DNA of 63,071 nt from Robbsia betulipollinis (GCF_026624755.1 NZ_JAPMXC010000013.1:397-63467), one strand, 5' to 3'. Numbered from the stretch's first letter, positions 47,605 through 56,571 are shown. Program-made: numbers and translations. Notes: generated by a model not told the origin, from the letters alone.

Positions 47605-48704
47605 GGCAAGGGCACGTCACGATGGCGGAAGGACACGCAGCGCACACTCCCCCGACGCTCGCCGCGCGCTACCGGCACGGGATGCACCGCCGGCTGCTGC
47701 TGCTGGCCGTCGTCGTCGTTCTGGGCGGGCTGGCGATTCTCGCCGACCTCGCCATCGGTTCCGGCACGCTGACCGTGCGGCAGGTCGTGGAGGCGCTGCT
47801 GCATCCGTCCGAGGTCGATGCCGGCACGCTGGTCATCCTGCGCGACATCCGCATGCCGATCACCTTCACCGCCGCGCTGTCCGGCATCGGCCTGGCGCTG
47901 GCCGGATCGCTCATGCAGACCTCGCTCGACAATCCGCTGGCCGAACCGTTCACCATCGGCATCTCTTCCGCGGCGGGATGCGGCGCGGCGCTGGCGATCG
48001 TCTTCCAGACCTCGCTGGCCGGGTTTCTGCCCTGGCTGCCGCCCGACCTTTTCGTCTCGCTGAACGCCTTCCTCTTCGCGCTGTGCACGGTCCTCTTCAT
48101 CAGCCTCTTCGCCCGCAGCGACGGCCTGGGCATCGAGACCGTGACCTTGCTCGGCATCGCGATCCATTTCGTGTTCGCCTCGATCCTCGGCATGATGCAG
48201 TACTTCTCCGACGCCGATCAATTGCAGACCCTGGTCTTCTGGCTGATGGGCTCGCTCCTCAAATCCAGCTGGCTCAAGGTGGGCATCAACGCCGGTCTCG
48301 TCGTCGTGCTGCTGCCGCTGATCTTCCTGAACAGCCGCAGCATCACCGCGCTGCGCAGCTTCGGCGATCAGGCCGTCACGCTTGGCCTGAACGTGCCGCG
48401 CATGCGCTTCCTGATGCTCTTCGCCGCCGCGCTGCTCGCGAGCAGCATCACCGCGACGATCGGCGTGGTCGGCTTCGTCGGACTGGTCGCGCCGCACATC
48501 GCGCGCCTGCTGGTGGGCGAGGACCAGCGCCTGTCGCTGCCGATGACCGCCGCCTGCGGCCTGCTGGTGATGACGCTCGCCTCCATCGCCAGCAAGATGA
48601 TCCTGCCCGGCGGCATCCTGCCGATCGGCATGGTCACGTCGCTCCTCGGCGTCCCCTTCTTCCTCGCGCAGATCCTCTGGCTGAAAAAACGGAGCCGACG
48701 CTGA
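47601..48704 (+). CDS. FecCD-family iron ABC transporter permease
   Basis: 367 aa, about ten membrane helices. ATG overlaps the previous stop (ATGA). Family motifs RDIRMPITFTAALSGIGLAL, LAGSLMQTSLDNPLAEPFTI and GFVGLVAPHIARLLVG. A ~35-residue cytosolic N-terminus precedes the first helix. Confidence 0.9.
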   Translation: MRQGHVTMAEGHAAHTPPTLAARYRHGMHRRLLLLAVVVVLGGLAILADLAIGSGTLTVRQVVEALLHPSEVDAGTLVILRDIRMPITFTAALSGIGLALAGSLMQTSLDNPLAEPFTIGISSAAGCGAALAIVFQTSLAGFLPWLPPDLFVSLNAFLFALCTVLFISLFARSDGLGIETVTLLGIAIHFVFASILGMMQYFSDADQLQTLVFWLMGSLLKSSWLKVGINAGLVVVLLPLIFLNSRSITALRSFGDQAVTLGLNVPRMRFLMLFAAALLASSITATIGVVGFVGLVAPHIARLLVGEDQRLSLPMTAACGLLVMTLASIASKMILPGGILPIGMVTSLLGVPFFLAQILWLKKRSRR

Positions 48705-49513
48705 TGCTCGAGATCCACGGACTGAACGTCGCCTTCGGCCGCAAACGCATCCTCCACGACGTGCGCTTTCAGGCCCGCGACGGCGAATGCCTCGCGGTGC
48801 TGGGCTGCAACGGCGCCGGCAAGACGACGCTGATCCGCGCGCTCGCCGGCCTGCTCGGGCACCGGGGCGACATCCGGCTCGACGGCCGGGCGCTGGACCG
48901 CCTGCCGCCCTACGAGCGCAGCGCGCTGATCGGTTATGTCGCGCAGAGCCTCGCGCACGGCAATGTACGGATGAGCGTGTTCGACCTGTTGCTGCTGGTG
49001 CAGAACGGCAGCGCCGGCGGACGTTTCGGGCATCACACCCTCGCCACGCCGCCCGAACACCTGGCGCGCGCCGAAGACATCCTGCAACGCCTCGCGCTCG
49101 CCCCGCTCGCCCACGCCTGCCCCGACGAACTCTCGGGCGGCCAGCGCCAGATGGTCGCGCTGGCCCTCGCGCTGGTGCGTTCGCCGCGTCTGCTGCTGCT
49201 CGACGAACCCACCTCCGCCCTCGACCTGAACAACCAGCTCCACCTGCTGGAATACGTCCGGAACCATACCCGCGAACATCGGGTCATTACCCTGATGATC
49301 CTGCACGACCTCAACCAGGCGAGCCGGTACGCGGACAAGGTGATGCTCATGGACCAGGGGCAGGTCAGCGCGATGGGCACGCCCGCCGACACGTTGACCG
49401 AAGCGAAGCTGCGCGCGGTCTATGGGGTGGAGTGCGAGATCATCGGCATGTCGAACGCGCAGCGGGCGATCTACCCGCTGCGCCGGATCGAACCGGGAAC
49501 GGCCTTCGGGTGA
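48704..49513 (+). CDS. Iron ABC transporter ATP-binding protein (FecE-like)
   Basis: 269 aa. Start overlaps the permease stop (TGATG). Walker A GCNGAGKTTLIRALAG, signature ELSGGQRQMVALALAL, Walker B LLLLDEPTSALDLNNQ. Energises FecCD-type uptake. Confidence 0.9.
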   Translation: MLEIHGLNVAFGRKRILHDVRFQARDGECLAVLGCNGAGKTTLIRALAGLLGHRGDIRLDGRALDRLPPYERSALIGYVAQSLAHGNVRMSVFDLLLLVQNGSAGGRFGHHTLATPPEHLARAEDILQRLALAPLAHACPDELSGGQRQMVALALALVRSPRLLLLDEPTSALDLNNQLHLLEYVRNHTREHRVITLMILHDLNQASRYADKVMLMDQGQVSAMGTPADTLTEAKLRAVYGVECEIIGMSNAQRAIYPLRRIEPGTAFG

Positions 49514-49568
49514 CGGCGGGCCGAGGCGGATGCTCCCGGGCGCATTCACTCTCAAGGAGTCCTGTCCG

Positions 49569-50066
49569 ATGACGCACGCCTCGTTCTCTTTCCCACCTGC
49601 TCAGCCGACCCCGCGCATCGTCGTGCAGGAACCCGACGCCGTGGCGGCATGGGCCGAACGCTGGCTCGCCGTGTTCGGCGCCGACCGGCGAGGCATCGGC
49701 GCGCAATACTTTCTGTGGCACATCTTCTCCAACGATCGCTACCCCAGCGTCTGCGGCCACCCGGCGTACGACCACTACGCGCGGCACGCCGCACCGGAAT
49801 ACATCGTGCTCACGAACGACCGCAAGCATGCGGTCGCCGTCGACTGCCGGCCGGACGTGCCGCCCTTCTCCTCCTTCAACGGCTGGACCGACTTTTATGT
49901 CTTTCCGACCAATCTGGCATGGACGCTGGCGCGCACGCACGAAGAGATCTGGCTCGGGCCGTATTTCGCGCGACATCCCGATTACGACGCATTGAACCGG
50001 GAGAATCTCGTGGCGCTGGAGAAGGCGCGGATGATTCGGGAAGCACGGGGCAAGGGATGGTTGTGA
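49569..50066 (+). CDS. Conserved hypothetical protein at end of iron ABC operon
   Basis: 165 aa, soluble, no signal peptide; CAAGGAG precedes the ATG. Sequence is rich in aromatic residues (FLWHIFSNDRYPSVCGH, SSFNGWTDFYVFPTNLAWTL). It resembles DUF4275-like proteins, but I am not sure. Its tight position 56 nt after the ATPase gene suggests a role in using the imported iron compound, for instance release or sensing. Confidence 0.6.
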   Translation: MTHASFSFPPAQPTPRIVVQEPDAVAAWAERWLAVFGADRRGIGAQYFLWHIFSNDRYPSVCGHPAYDHYARHAAPEYIVLTNDRKHAVAVDCRPDVPPFSSFNGWTDFYVFPTNLAWTLARTHEEIWLGPYFARHPDYDALNRENLVALEKARMIREARGKGWL

Positions 50067-50074
50067 GAGGCGCC

Positions 50075-51247
50075 TCAGCTGCTCGAAGCGCACGGATCGC
50101 CGGTCGCATCGAGCAGCGCCGCACTTTCCTGGGTAACGCTCTCCCACGCCACCTGCTGCAACCGCACCGCCGCGGTGGCGGGAATACCCAGCTGTTGCGC
50201 GGCCTTCTCGGCGGCGCCCAGGGTCCGCACGTCCACGCCCGTGATCTGCTGGAACAACACCAGACCGCTCAGGTAGGCGCCATAGATGCTGGGGTGATGC
50301 AGGTCCGCCTGCGTGATGGCCGGATCATTGGTCGCGTTGATGTCGTACCAGAGCAGCGGCAACGACGACGTGACGAGCGGATCCGGATTGGCGATGCCCT
50401 CGTTCCACGCACGCTGCCAGGCATCGCCCGCCGGCGCGACGCCCGCGATCGCGCCATCGTGCGCCGCCGCGCTGTAATACGCATTGTGGTCCGCATCGCT
50501 GAGCGTGACCAGATTCGCCAGGTAGCTGGCGTGATAGCCCGACGTTCCCGGCGTGCCGCTGAGCGTCTGCGCCGTGTCGCCGCTCGCCCATGTCTCGTAC
50601 AGGAAGACGTTCGCGGCGGGCGCGACTTGGTGCACGCCCTGCTCGATGGTCGCGACGCTCGAACAGAATCCGGCGGGATCGCTGACAGTGCTTACCGTGA
50701 GCGCGTACGGCAGCGGCTTCGCGCTGATTTCCTGAAGCACCACCGCGTTCCACTTCGATTGATCGATGACGCCGGACGCCGCGGCGTAATTCTTTTCGAG
50801 ACTCGTTTCGGAGATCGCCTCGATGTGCACGTCGTAATCGAGCCCTTCTTCCAGCGCGAATTCCGCGAAAATTCCCGGAATGCCGCCCCACGGCCCGGTC
50901 TCGAGTTCCGCTCGCGCGCCGGTTTGCCCGTAGTTTTCGTCGTACACCAACGCGGAACCGGTGACGGGGTCCAGGGTACCGCCCGAGTTGTAGGTTCTCA
51001 CGGGGGTGTATCGGCCGTGCGTGAAGCTGTCGCCCACGAAGAGAATGCGTTGCAGGGTGGGAGTGGCGGTTTGCGGGGCGGTGGTCGTCCCGGTGGAACC
51101 GCCGCTGGCGTTGCCGCCGCCATTGCCACTGCCGCCGCCGCATACCGCGAGCATGAGAGGAATGCAGAGCACGCAGCCCCATGCAATCCGACGCGGCGAA
51201 CGCGGTTCGGGCGCGAACGGCTTTCCTGTTTCGTTATCGATCTTCAT
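50075..51247 (-). CDS. Secreted SGNH-hydrolase-like protein
   Basis: 390 aa from ATG 51247. N-terminal hydrophobic segment ending LAVCGGG, a poor lipobox, then a Gly/Ser/Thr linker. SGNH blocks: RILFVGDSFTHGRY (block I) and DLHHPSIYGAYLSGLVLF (block V). Probably an exported esterase or a polysaccharide-modifying enzyme. The catalytic Ser is in GDSF and the Asp/His pair in DLHHPS. Confidence 0.78.
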   Translation of the reverse strand: MKIDNETGKPFAPEPRSPRRIAWGCVLCIPLMLAVCGGGSGNGGGNASGGSTGTTTAPQTATPTLQRILFVGDSFTHGRYTPVRTYNSGGTLDPVTGSALVYDENYGQTGARAELETGPWGGIPGIFAEFALEEGLDYDVHIEAISETSLEKNYAAASGVIDQSKWNAVVLQEISAKPLPYALTVSTVSDPAGFCSSVATIEQGVHQVAPAANVFLYETWASGDTAQTLSGTPGTSGYHASYLANLVTLSDADHNAYYSAAAHDGAIAGVAPAGDAWQRAWNEGIANPDPLVTSSLPLLWYDINATNDPAITQADLHHPSIYGAYLSGLVLFQQITGVDVRTLGAAEKAAQQLGIPATAAVRLQQVAWESVTQESAALLDATGDPCASSS

Positions 51248-51452
51248 CGGTTTTTCAAAGTGACAGGCGGAGGCTGCGGCAAACGATGAAAACCAGTATG
51301 GAAAGCTTTCTGCCAAATGTAAAATACGCTTTATATACACGTGACATAGCTATTATGTATGTCACGTCGCCGATGGCGAACCGTTCGATGGGCGGCAAGC
51401 CGCATCGACGGCGAACGCTACCGGGTTTCCCGTCTCGCCGGCCCGCTCCGCA

Positions 51453-52277
51453 TCATCGCTGCGATGTGAACGCCTCGACGAACCATTGACCCTCGTGTGC
51501 GCGAAGGCGCTCGCGTATGGCGTCGGCCGTTGCCCGCGCGCCCACGAGCGTGGGATGAAATGCGGTACCCGCCCGCTTGTCGGGATAGGGGCCATTCACC
51601 CAGGGCACGGCGCTACAGACATCGTGCCCGACCGACAGCGTGGCCATGTCCACCAGCATCGCCCCCGCCGCCCCGGCCGCCGCGCGCGTGGTCTCGGCGA
51701 GCGCATCACTCACCGGCCGCATCATATTCGCCTGGTCACCGGTCAGTCCGAGTCGGGGACACCCCGCATCGACGGGCAATACCGTCGGATAGGTCGCCAC
51801 CACCACCTGCGCTTTCGGCGACCGGCGCGCAATCTCGGCAAGCGTCGCGTCGAAATCGTTCCGCAACGCGGGAAAACCCCGTTCGTCGATGGGTTTCGGG
51901 CCTTTCCAGAAACGCTTCACCAGAAAGCCGATCACGCCGCCGCGGTTCCGATACGCCAGCGCCACCAAATCGCCGATATATTTCACGTCGTTGCCACCCG
52001 CCGTGAGCGTCACGAGCCGCGTATCGGGACCGAGCGCATCGACCTGGGGGCCGAGATGGAATTGACCGCCCTTCAACACCTGCCGAAGCGTCGCGCCGGA
52101 CGACGTCATGTCCGTGAAGGACGGCACTTTCAGCAAACGGGCCAACTGCTGCGGATAACCGTTCTGACTGCGCTGCGACACGATCGGGCTGTTTGGCGCG
52201 CGCGGACCGAGACCCAGACCGGCGGCGAAGGAACTGCCGAGGGCCACGTAGAAGGCACCGGGTTGGGGGCGGGTCAT
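51453..52277 (-). CDS. SGNH/GDSL-family hydrolase
   Basis: 274 aa, no clear signal peptide. Block I VALGSSFAAGLGLGPR (GSSF instead of GDSL), block III TLTAGGNDVKYIGDL, block V GTAFHPTLVGARAT. The family acts as esterases or lipases. Next to another unrelated SGNH gene in the same direction. Confidence 0.88.
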   Translation of the reverse strand: MTRPQPGAFYVALGSSFAAGLGLGPRAPNSPIVSQRSQNGYPQQLARLLKVPSFTDMTSSGATLRQVLKGGQFHLGPQVDALGPDTRLVTLTAGGNDVKYIGDLVALAYRNRGGVIGFLVKRFWKGPKPIDERGFPALRNDFDATLAEIARRSPKAQVVVATYPTVLPVDAGCPRLGLTGDQANMMRPVSDALAETTRAAAGAAGAMLVDMATLSVGHDVCSAVPWVNGPYPDKRAGTAFHPTLVGARATADAIRERLRAHEGQWFVEAFTSQR

Positions 52278-52432
52278 TGCTTCCCGGCCTCGTGGAACCT
52301 GCCGCTCGTACGTTCTTTCATTTTCTGCGCCACGTTTTGCCTGGGGTTTTATTGTAACCGGGCGCGTGTTGGGGATTGGCGGGGGATGACCGTGTCGCTG
52401 CTGCCGTCGCCGTGTCGTACAGCAGGCAACGG

Positions 52433-53386
52433 TTACCGGTCCGCATACAGTTGCCGGAGCCGGGCGAAGGCCTTCATGACGCGGCCTACGGGCAGGAAAT
52501 GTCGCCAGAACACATCCTTCAGCGGCCGTGCCGGCAGCAGGGGCAGCGGCAGTACCGCGAGACTGAGGGTCCAGCCCGGGCGCCAGCGAAACGCCACGCG
52601 CTTTCGAATGGTCAGCGACAAAGTGGGAATGCCGAAGTTCGACGCGAGGTGCGCCATGCCGGAATCGTTGCCGATGAACCAGCCGGACTCGTGAATCCAG
52701 CGCGCGGTTTCGCTCAGCGAAGCGAACGCCGGGACCGCGAAGCCGTGCTCCTCGAGATAGAGCCAGTCTCCGCGCTCATGGGGCGCCACCGTAAACGCCG
52801 GTTCATACCCCAGGCGCCGCAGTGCGTGCGCCAGGGCCAGGAACCGTTGCGGGAACCACATTTTCACTTTCGCGCTGGCCGTGGGATGCAGGATCACGCG
52901 CCGCGCATGCTTGCGGCCCTGGCTGCCGGCGGGCGCCGACCAGCCGTTATCCTCCACGACATCGGCGAGTCCCAGATCCCGGCGGCACAGATCCGCATGC
53001 AGGGCGACCATGTTTTTCGGTTGCCTGAAATTCGGCCACTCCTCCATCACGAGGCACGCGGGATGCCACGCCCGGACGTCGCCGACGACATTGCGCGGGT
53101 AGACATGCAACACCACGTCGAACGCCGCGAGGACCGTCCTGGCGTCTTCCGGCTGCACTGACGGACGAATGACGAAACGCGAAAACCAGGGTTGCAACGC
53201 GTGAATGTAGTCGCCGAATACGACCACCGCGTAGCCGTTACGCGCCAGATTGTTGACGACGATCATCGCCAGCAACGAATCGCCGAGGCACTGCGACATC
53301 TGAAAGGCAATGCGTTGGCCAGGTTCGATACGCATGACGTTCCCGTTGACGGCGATGCCTTTACGCTGGATTCGTCCCGCTAGCAT
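52433..53386 (-). CDS. Glycosyltransferase family 9-like protein
   Basis: 317 aa. N-terminal RIAFQMSQCLGDSLLAMIV is the GT9 donor-side region, and the C-terminal segment SGWFIGNDSGMAHLASNFGI is the family hallmark seen in heptosyltransferases. Adds a sugar to lipopolysaccharide or another cell-surface glycan. No other LPS genes are visible nearby. The start at 53386 may instead be a later methionine (residue 18). Confidence 0.82.
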   Translation of the reverse strand: MLAGRIQRKGIAVNGNVMRIEPGQRIAFQMSQCLGDSLLAMIVVNNLARNGYAVVVFGDYIHALQPWFSRFVIRPSVQPEDARTVLAAFDVVLHVYPRNVVGDVRAWHPACLVMEEWPNFRQPKNMVALHADLCRRDLGLADVVEDNGWSAPAGSQGRKHARRVILHPTASAKVKMWFPQRFLALAHALRRLGYEPAFTVAPHERGDWLYLEEHGFAVPAFASLSETARWIHESGWFIGNDSGMAHLASNFGIPTLSLTIRKRVAFRWRPGWTLSLAVLPLPLLPARPLKDVFWRHFLPVGRVMKAFARLRQLYADR

Positions 53387-53513
53387 CGCGCGAAATTATA
53401 CTACTCGCGGGTCCTCCGTCGGCCACGTGGTCCTTCCCGCCGAGGGACGTGTCGCGTGCGTCTCGCCTCGATTTTGCGATCGGGCTTATCTCCTATAACC
53501 CGAAAACCGGTTT

Positions 53514-54062
53514 TTATCGGATGACTGGATAAGAGACGGTTTCTATCCCCGGCAGTGCGCAGTGGTAGCGAAGCTCGGTCAGCGAAACGCCGCCAATTTG
53601 AATCTGTTTTTTACTCGGGTCGTCCGCATTGAAACCGTTTCGCTCGTAAAAAGCGCGAGCACGAAAATTTTGCTCCAGCACCCACAGTGCGAGAAACGAG
53701 TACCCCGCTCCAAGAAGAAGATCGCTAGCCGAATGGGTGAGGCGCCGACCGACGCCCGTGCCCCATGCGTCCGGAGCGACGTACACCGCTTCGATCTCGG
53801 CCCAATTACCATCCTTGTCGGAATCTCGGCATGGTCCAAAAGCAATCCACCCGACCACGGCCGGCCCTTCACAAGCGACAAGAAGCTGAGGCTTCCCATC
53901 GCGAAGTGCCTGTTGCCAATAGATCGAACGTTTTTGTACTGAAAGGTCTTTCAAAAACCGTTCGGGGAATATTCCGGCATAGGCCGCACGCCACGACTCG
54001 ACATGAATTGTTGCGACAGCTTCTACATCTGCAAACGCCGCATTCCGTATGTCTAATACCAT
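53514..54062 (-). CDS. GNAT-family N-acetyltransferase
   Basis: 182 aa from ATG 54062. Acetyl-CoA region VYVAPDAWGTGVGRRLTHSA, then LWVLEQNFRARAFYERNGF. Starts MVLDIRNAAFADVEAVATIH. Substrate unknown. GC and codon use are lower than the surrounding core, close to the island boundary. Confidence 0.9.
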   Translation of the reverse strand: MVLDIRNAAFADVEAVATIHVESWRAAYAGIFPERFLKDLSVQKRSIYWQQALRDGKPQLLVACEGPAVVGWIAFGPCRDSDKDGNWAEIEAVYVAPDAWGTGVGRRLTHSASDLLLGAGYSFLALWVLEQNFRARAFYERNGFNADDPSKKQIQIGGVSLTELRYHCALPGIETVSYPVIR

Positions 54063-54159
54063 CCGCCGAACTCCCAATAAAATTTTCCCGAATATATCAA
54101 CAGGTGTTCGGTGGAGTGTGCACGCCTGCCGCTTATTGGACACATGAGAACGGGACGAT

Positions 54160-54471
54160 TCAGGCAGGTAAAAATGCGAGGCTCTTGCCAACTTTCTCGA
54201 CCGCCTGCTTGGCCGGCGATTCAGCAGTGTCGATCACAAAGTGCCCTGAAGCGCGCGAAGAACATTGAAATTCAAGCACACTTTCCGATAGTGGGCAGCT
54301 TGAAGTTGGGGCTAGCCGCGGGTCGCCCTGCGACTCGCCAGCGATGCTTCTCTTTGTTTCGGAGCAAATCAGCTCGATCTTAAGAATCTGTACGCCTGTT
54401 TCTAACGAGACAGCCCCCCATGCGCTGAGGGTGAGCAGCGCACAAGAAAAAGACTGAAGCCGCACTTTCAC
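54160..54471 (-). CDS. Small hypothetical protein with possible signal peptide
   Basis: 103 aa. N-terminal MKVRLQSFSCALLTLSAWGA looks like a signal sequence; the rest has no recognised domain and several cysteines (ELICSETKR, SSCPLSES, EFQCSSRA). Expression is not certain, since it lies just after the terminator that follows the tRNA remnant. Treat as tentative. Confidence 0.35.
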   Translation of the reverse strand: MKVRLQSFSCALLTLSAWGAVSLETGVQILKIELICSETKRSIAGESQGDPRLAPTSSCPLSESVLEFQCSSRASGHFVIDTAESPAKQAVEKVGKSLAFLPA

Positions 54472-54479
54472 ACGGCCGC

Positions 54480-54522
54480 AAAAGCAAACGGGCTAGACGA
54501 ACATCGTCTAACCCGTTGTTTT
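54480..54522 (-). terminator. Terminator downstream of the tRNA-Thr remnant
   Basis: Arms AACGGGCTAGACGA (54487-54500) and TCGTCTAACCCGTT (54504-54517) pair with one wobble. Read on the minus strand it follows the CCA end of the tRNA fragment and ends in TTTT, a normal tRNA terminator preserved outside the island. Confidence 0.85.
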
Positions 54523-54525
54523 ACT

Positions 54526-54570
54526 TGGTGCCGGCTGCCGGACTCGAACCGACCACCTGATGATTACAAA
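54526..54570 (-). tRNA. 3' half of tRNA-Thr(UGU): attachment-site remnant
   Basis: Read on the minus strand: anticodon loop TTTGTAA (anticodon TGT), then TCATC and AGGTG, a T arm with GTCGG-TTCGAGT-CCGGC pairing and acceptor AGCCGGC-A-CCA. The 5' half is absent: the bases that should complete the anticodon stem (54571 onward) do not match. This is the 45-nt segment that tRNA-targeting integrases copy, so it most likely is an att site. A functional tRNA cannot be made from this copy. Confidence 0.85.
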
Positions 54571-54849
54571 TTTTCTGTTGAATCGATAAGTTGCTGATAT
54601 TTAATAGAAAGTGAGCGTAATATTGCACAAGAGAAAGATATTTAGATTCAGTAACTTAGCGAATTTTGGCGAAAGCGCAAAAAACTGAATCGCGTACCGA
54701 TAATGTACCGATTCAACGACCGTGTGGGCGAGTGATATCCCCAAGAGTGCCCGCAGACGATTTTGTACCAACAGGGGTAACAACAGAATACGTTTGCATC
54801 TCGTTCGATTTCTACAAGCTTACAAGGATGGAGTCACCTCCACAGCTTC
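54571..54849. other. Island edge, no gene recognised
   Basis: AT-rich 279-bp stretch directly to the right of the tRNA break. No credible ORF. It may hold integrase-type arm-site repeats but I see no clear repeat family. Confidence 0.5.
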
Positions 54850-55185
54850 TCAAATCTGCCGATCGTTTAGGTTTGCATCCTGCGACCTGCTCAGTTGCGA
54901 GACAGAGGAAATAAGTTGCTTAAGCGGAATGCAGCTCTCTCTCGCCACGAACTTGGTGTGACGCTCTTCTGATGGCTGCATGTAAAGCATGTGGAGCGGC
55001 AAACTCTCCCCTGCGCATTGAATTTCCTTCTTGAGCTTCGCCAACAGATCGCCGCCCGGGCCCACGATGAGAATATCAATGTCTTGGCCAATACCGTGCA
55101 GGGTTGAGCCGAACATGTACGCATCGAAATGCTCCAGCGAGGCACACGTACCCAAAAGGTGGGCTGCGATCTCGCTGGCCGTCAT
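54850..55185 (-). CDS. Minimal nucleotidyltransferase-fold protein
   Basis: 111 aa from ATG 55185, which overlaps the previous stop (TAATG). Motif FGSTLHGIGQDIDILIVGPG gives Gly26-Ser27 and metal aspartates D35 and D37 of the nucleotidyltransferase superfamily (hG[GS]...DxD). Such small NTases AMP-label proteins or other nucleic acid/protein targets, often in toxin-antitoxin or defence loci with a HEPN partner; no HEPN is adjacent here. Last gene of a three-gene cassette. Confidence 0.75.
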   Translation of the reverse strand: MTASEIAAHLLGTCASLEHFDAYMFGSTLHGIGQDIDILIVGPGGDLLAKLKKEIQCAGESLPLHMLYMQPSEERHTKFVARESCIPLKQLISSVSQLSRSQDANLNDRQI

Positions 55186-55823
55186 TAGGCCTTGCTCAAA
55201 CGATCCTTCAAATCGTCCCATTTCATCACCTCGCATCCGAGCTCACGCCCCGCCTCCGCCGCTTCAGGCTGCGGCGTACCGTTAGGATTGATGTTCCACA
55301 CGATGTCGACCGGGCCGAACCGCGCCCAGAGACTGCGGACCTCATCAGCTGTCGGTTCATAATTTGCGATCATGCCGATTCGAAAGGTTGCCCCGCTGTG
55401 AAGTGTGACTCGGTGAATACGATCAAACTCGCGATCGATTTTCGCTATCTGGCCACATTGCCGTAACAGCCTGTCCGAGAATCTATATACCTTGTGCGGT
55501 GCCGAGTTAGCGTCACCCTTCAGCACCGCTGAAGTCAGCGTACTGAAGCTCCCCCAGCCTATGTGGTTCTCTTCGAGATACTGGATGGCCTCGCCCTCCC
55601 AGACGCATTGAACGCGATAGCCGCACAGAAAATCGAGCCCTTCGGTCTGCTTTCGGTAGTGAGCTGCCGTCGTCTGATCGATCGTACCGGCGGCCGTTAT
55701 CGCGGCCAGCACGTCCGGACGATCCCGAGTCGTAATCTTAATAACGTCGCCGCCGACATGCTCGACGGTCGAGTAATTGTCTTCTGCGAACGAGGCGAGC
55801 GCATATCTAATCTGCCAATTCAC
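55185..55823 (-). CDS. Unrecognised protein in HNH-NTase cassette
   Basis: 212 aa from a GTG at 55823 that overlaps the HNH stop (GTGA), with GGAGGG ~9 nt upstream; an ATG at 55880 is an alternative but lies inside the HNH gene. No family is recognised. Visible segments: GLDFLCGYRVQCVWEGEAIQ (mid), GWGSFSTL, and a C-terminal FGPVDIVWNINPNGTP with a Rossmann-like look. It is soluble and has no signal peptide. Overlaps with both neighbours suggest it forms a functional unit with them. Confidence 0.65.
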   Translation of the reverse strand: MNWQIRYALASFAEDNYSTVEHVGGDVIKITTRDRPDVLAAITAAGTIDQTTAAHYRKQTEGLDFLCGYRVQCVWEGEAIQYLEENHIGWGSFSTLTSAVLKGDANSAPHKVYRFSDRLLRQCGQIAKIDREFDRIHRVTLHSGATFRIGMIANYEPTADEVRSLWARFGPVDIVWNINPNGTPQPEAAEAGRELGCEVMKWDDLKDRLSKA

Positions 55824-56512
55824 GCGAACAATCCCTCCATCGTATCTGGGAACCGGATGGCGCGGCCAGAAACGCCGCAAACGTGGCGCTCTGACAGGCC
55901 CCGCACATGCTCCTGATATTCGGCAAAGGTGCCCCGGTCGTCTTCAGTGGCGAGTCTCAGATTAGCCTCGACGATTGCCAGAGCTCGGTAGTGGTTGGGC
56001 AGAATCACGCTCCTTACCCGCTGGTTCCAAGCTTCTGCGGTACCGGACTCCGGATCGTATTCGAAATCCGACCCATGCTCCGGTGCAAATTTCTCCCAAA
56101 TGGCCCTGTTTTCAGCCAGGATGCCAGCGATCGCCGTCCGTACTTGTGCTCGATTGTCATAAGCCTTTATGCCTTGTTTGAGCATCAGATGTGCCAGATG
56201 ACGTGCCTTCCAATCGAGCAGAAGATGGCGTGGATACGCATCAGGATTCTTGTCGATCTTCGTATGGCAGGTTGGGCACAACAAGACCAGATTCTCGAAC
56301 GTATCGGCATCAAAGTCATCGGCTGGCCGGTCTTTATATCGTGGCCCGGTATCGCCATGCGGAATGACATGCGCCATTTCGGCTATGTGCTTATCCCCCC
56401 CCATTTCAGCAGGAAAAAGGACATCGAGGCAATCGGGATTCTGACAATGCCCCGATGCGTCAGAAAAGAGGCGCAGTCGTGTCCCAATTGGTATCGCCTT
56501 ACGATCTGCCAT
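55820..56512 (-). CDS. HNH endonuclease-domain protein
   Basis: 230 aa. Zinc cysteines C23 and C28 (GHCQNPDCLD) and C79/C82 (LLCPTCH), with catalytic H48 (EMAHVIPHGD), N74 and H83: a complete HNH motif. The C-terminal ~120 residues are helical and unassigned. GGGGGA precedes the ATG. Likely cuts DNA; in this setting, probably foreign DNA. First gene of the cassette, 59 nt from an HsdR remnant. Confidence 0.85.
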   Translation of the reverse strand: MADRKAIPIGTRLRLFSDASGHCQNPDCLDVLFPAEMGGDKHIAEMAHVIPHGDTGPRYKDRPADDFDADTFENLVLLCPTCHTKIDKNPDAYPRHLLLDWKARHLAHLMLKQGIKAYDNRAQVRTAIAGILAENRAIWEKFAPEHGSDFEYDPESGTAEAWNQRVRSVILPNHYRALAIVEANLRLATEDDRGTFAEYQEHVRGLSERHVCGVSGRAIRFPDTMEGLFA

Positions 56513-56571
56513 TCGATCCCCCGTTTTTATCGAAAGCTGTGCACTAACTTGGATCCCAAGAATCCCCCGAA

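Noticed and set aside
54850-55185. NTase/HNH genes as a CBASS system
   Set aside because: CBASS cyclases are much larger CD-NTases; this is a 111-aa minimal NTase and no CBASS effector or Cap gene is present.
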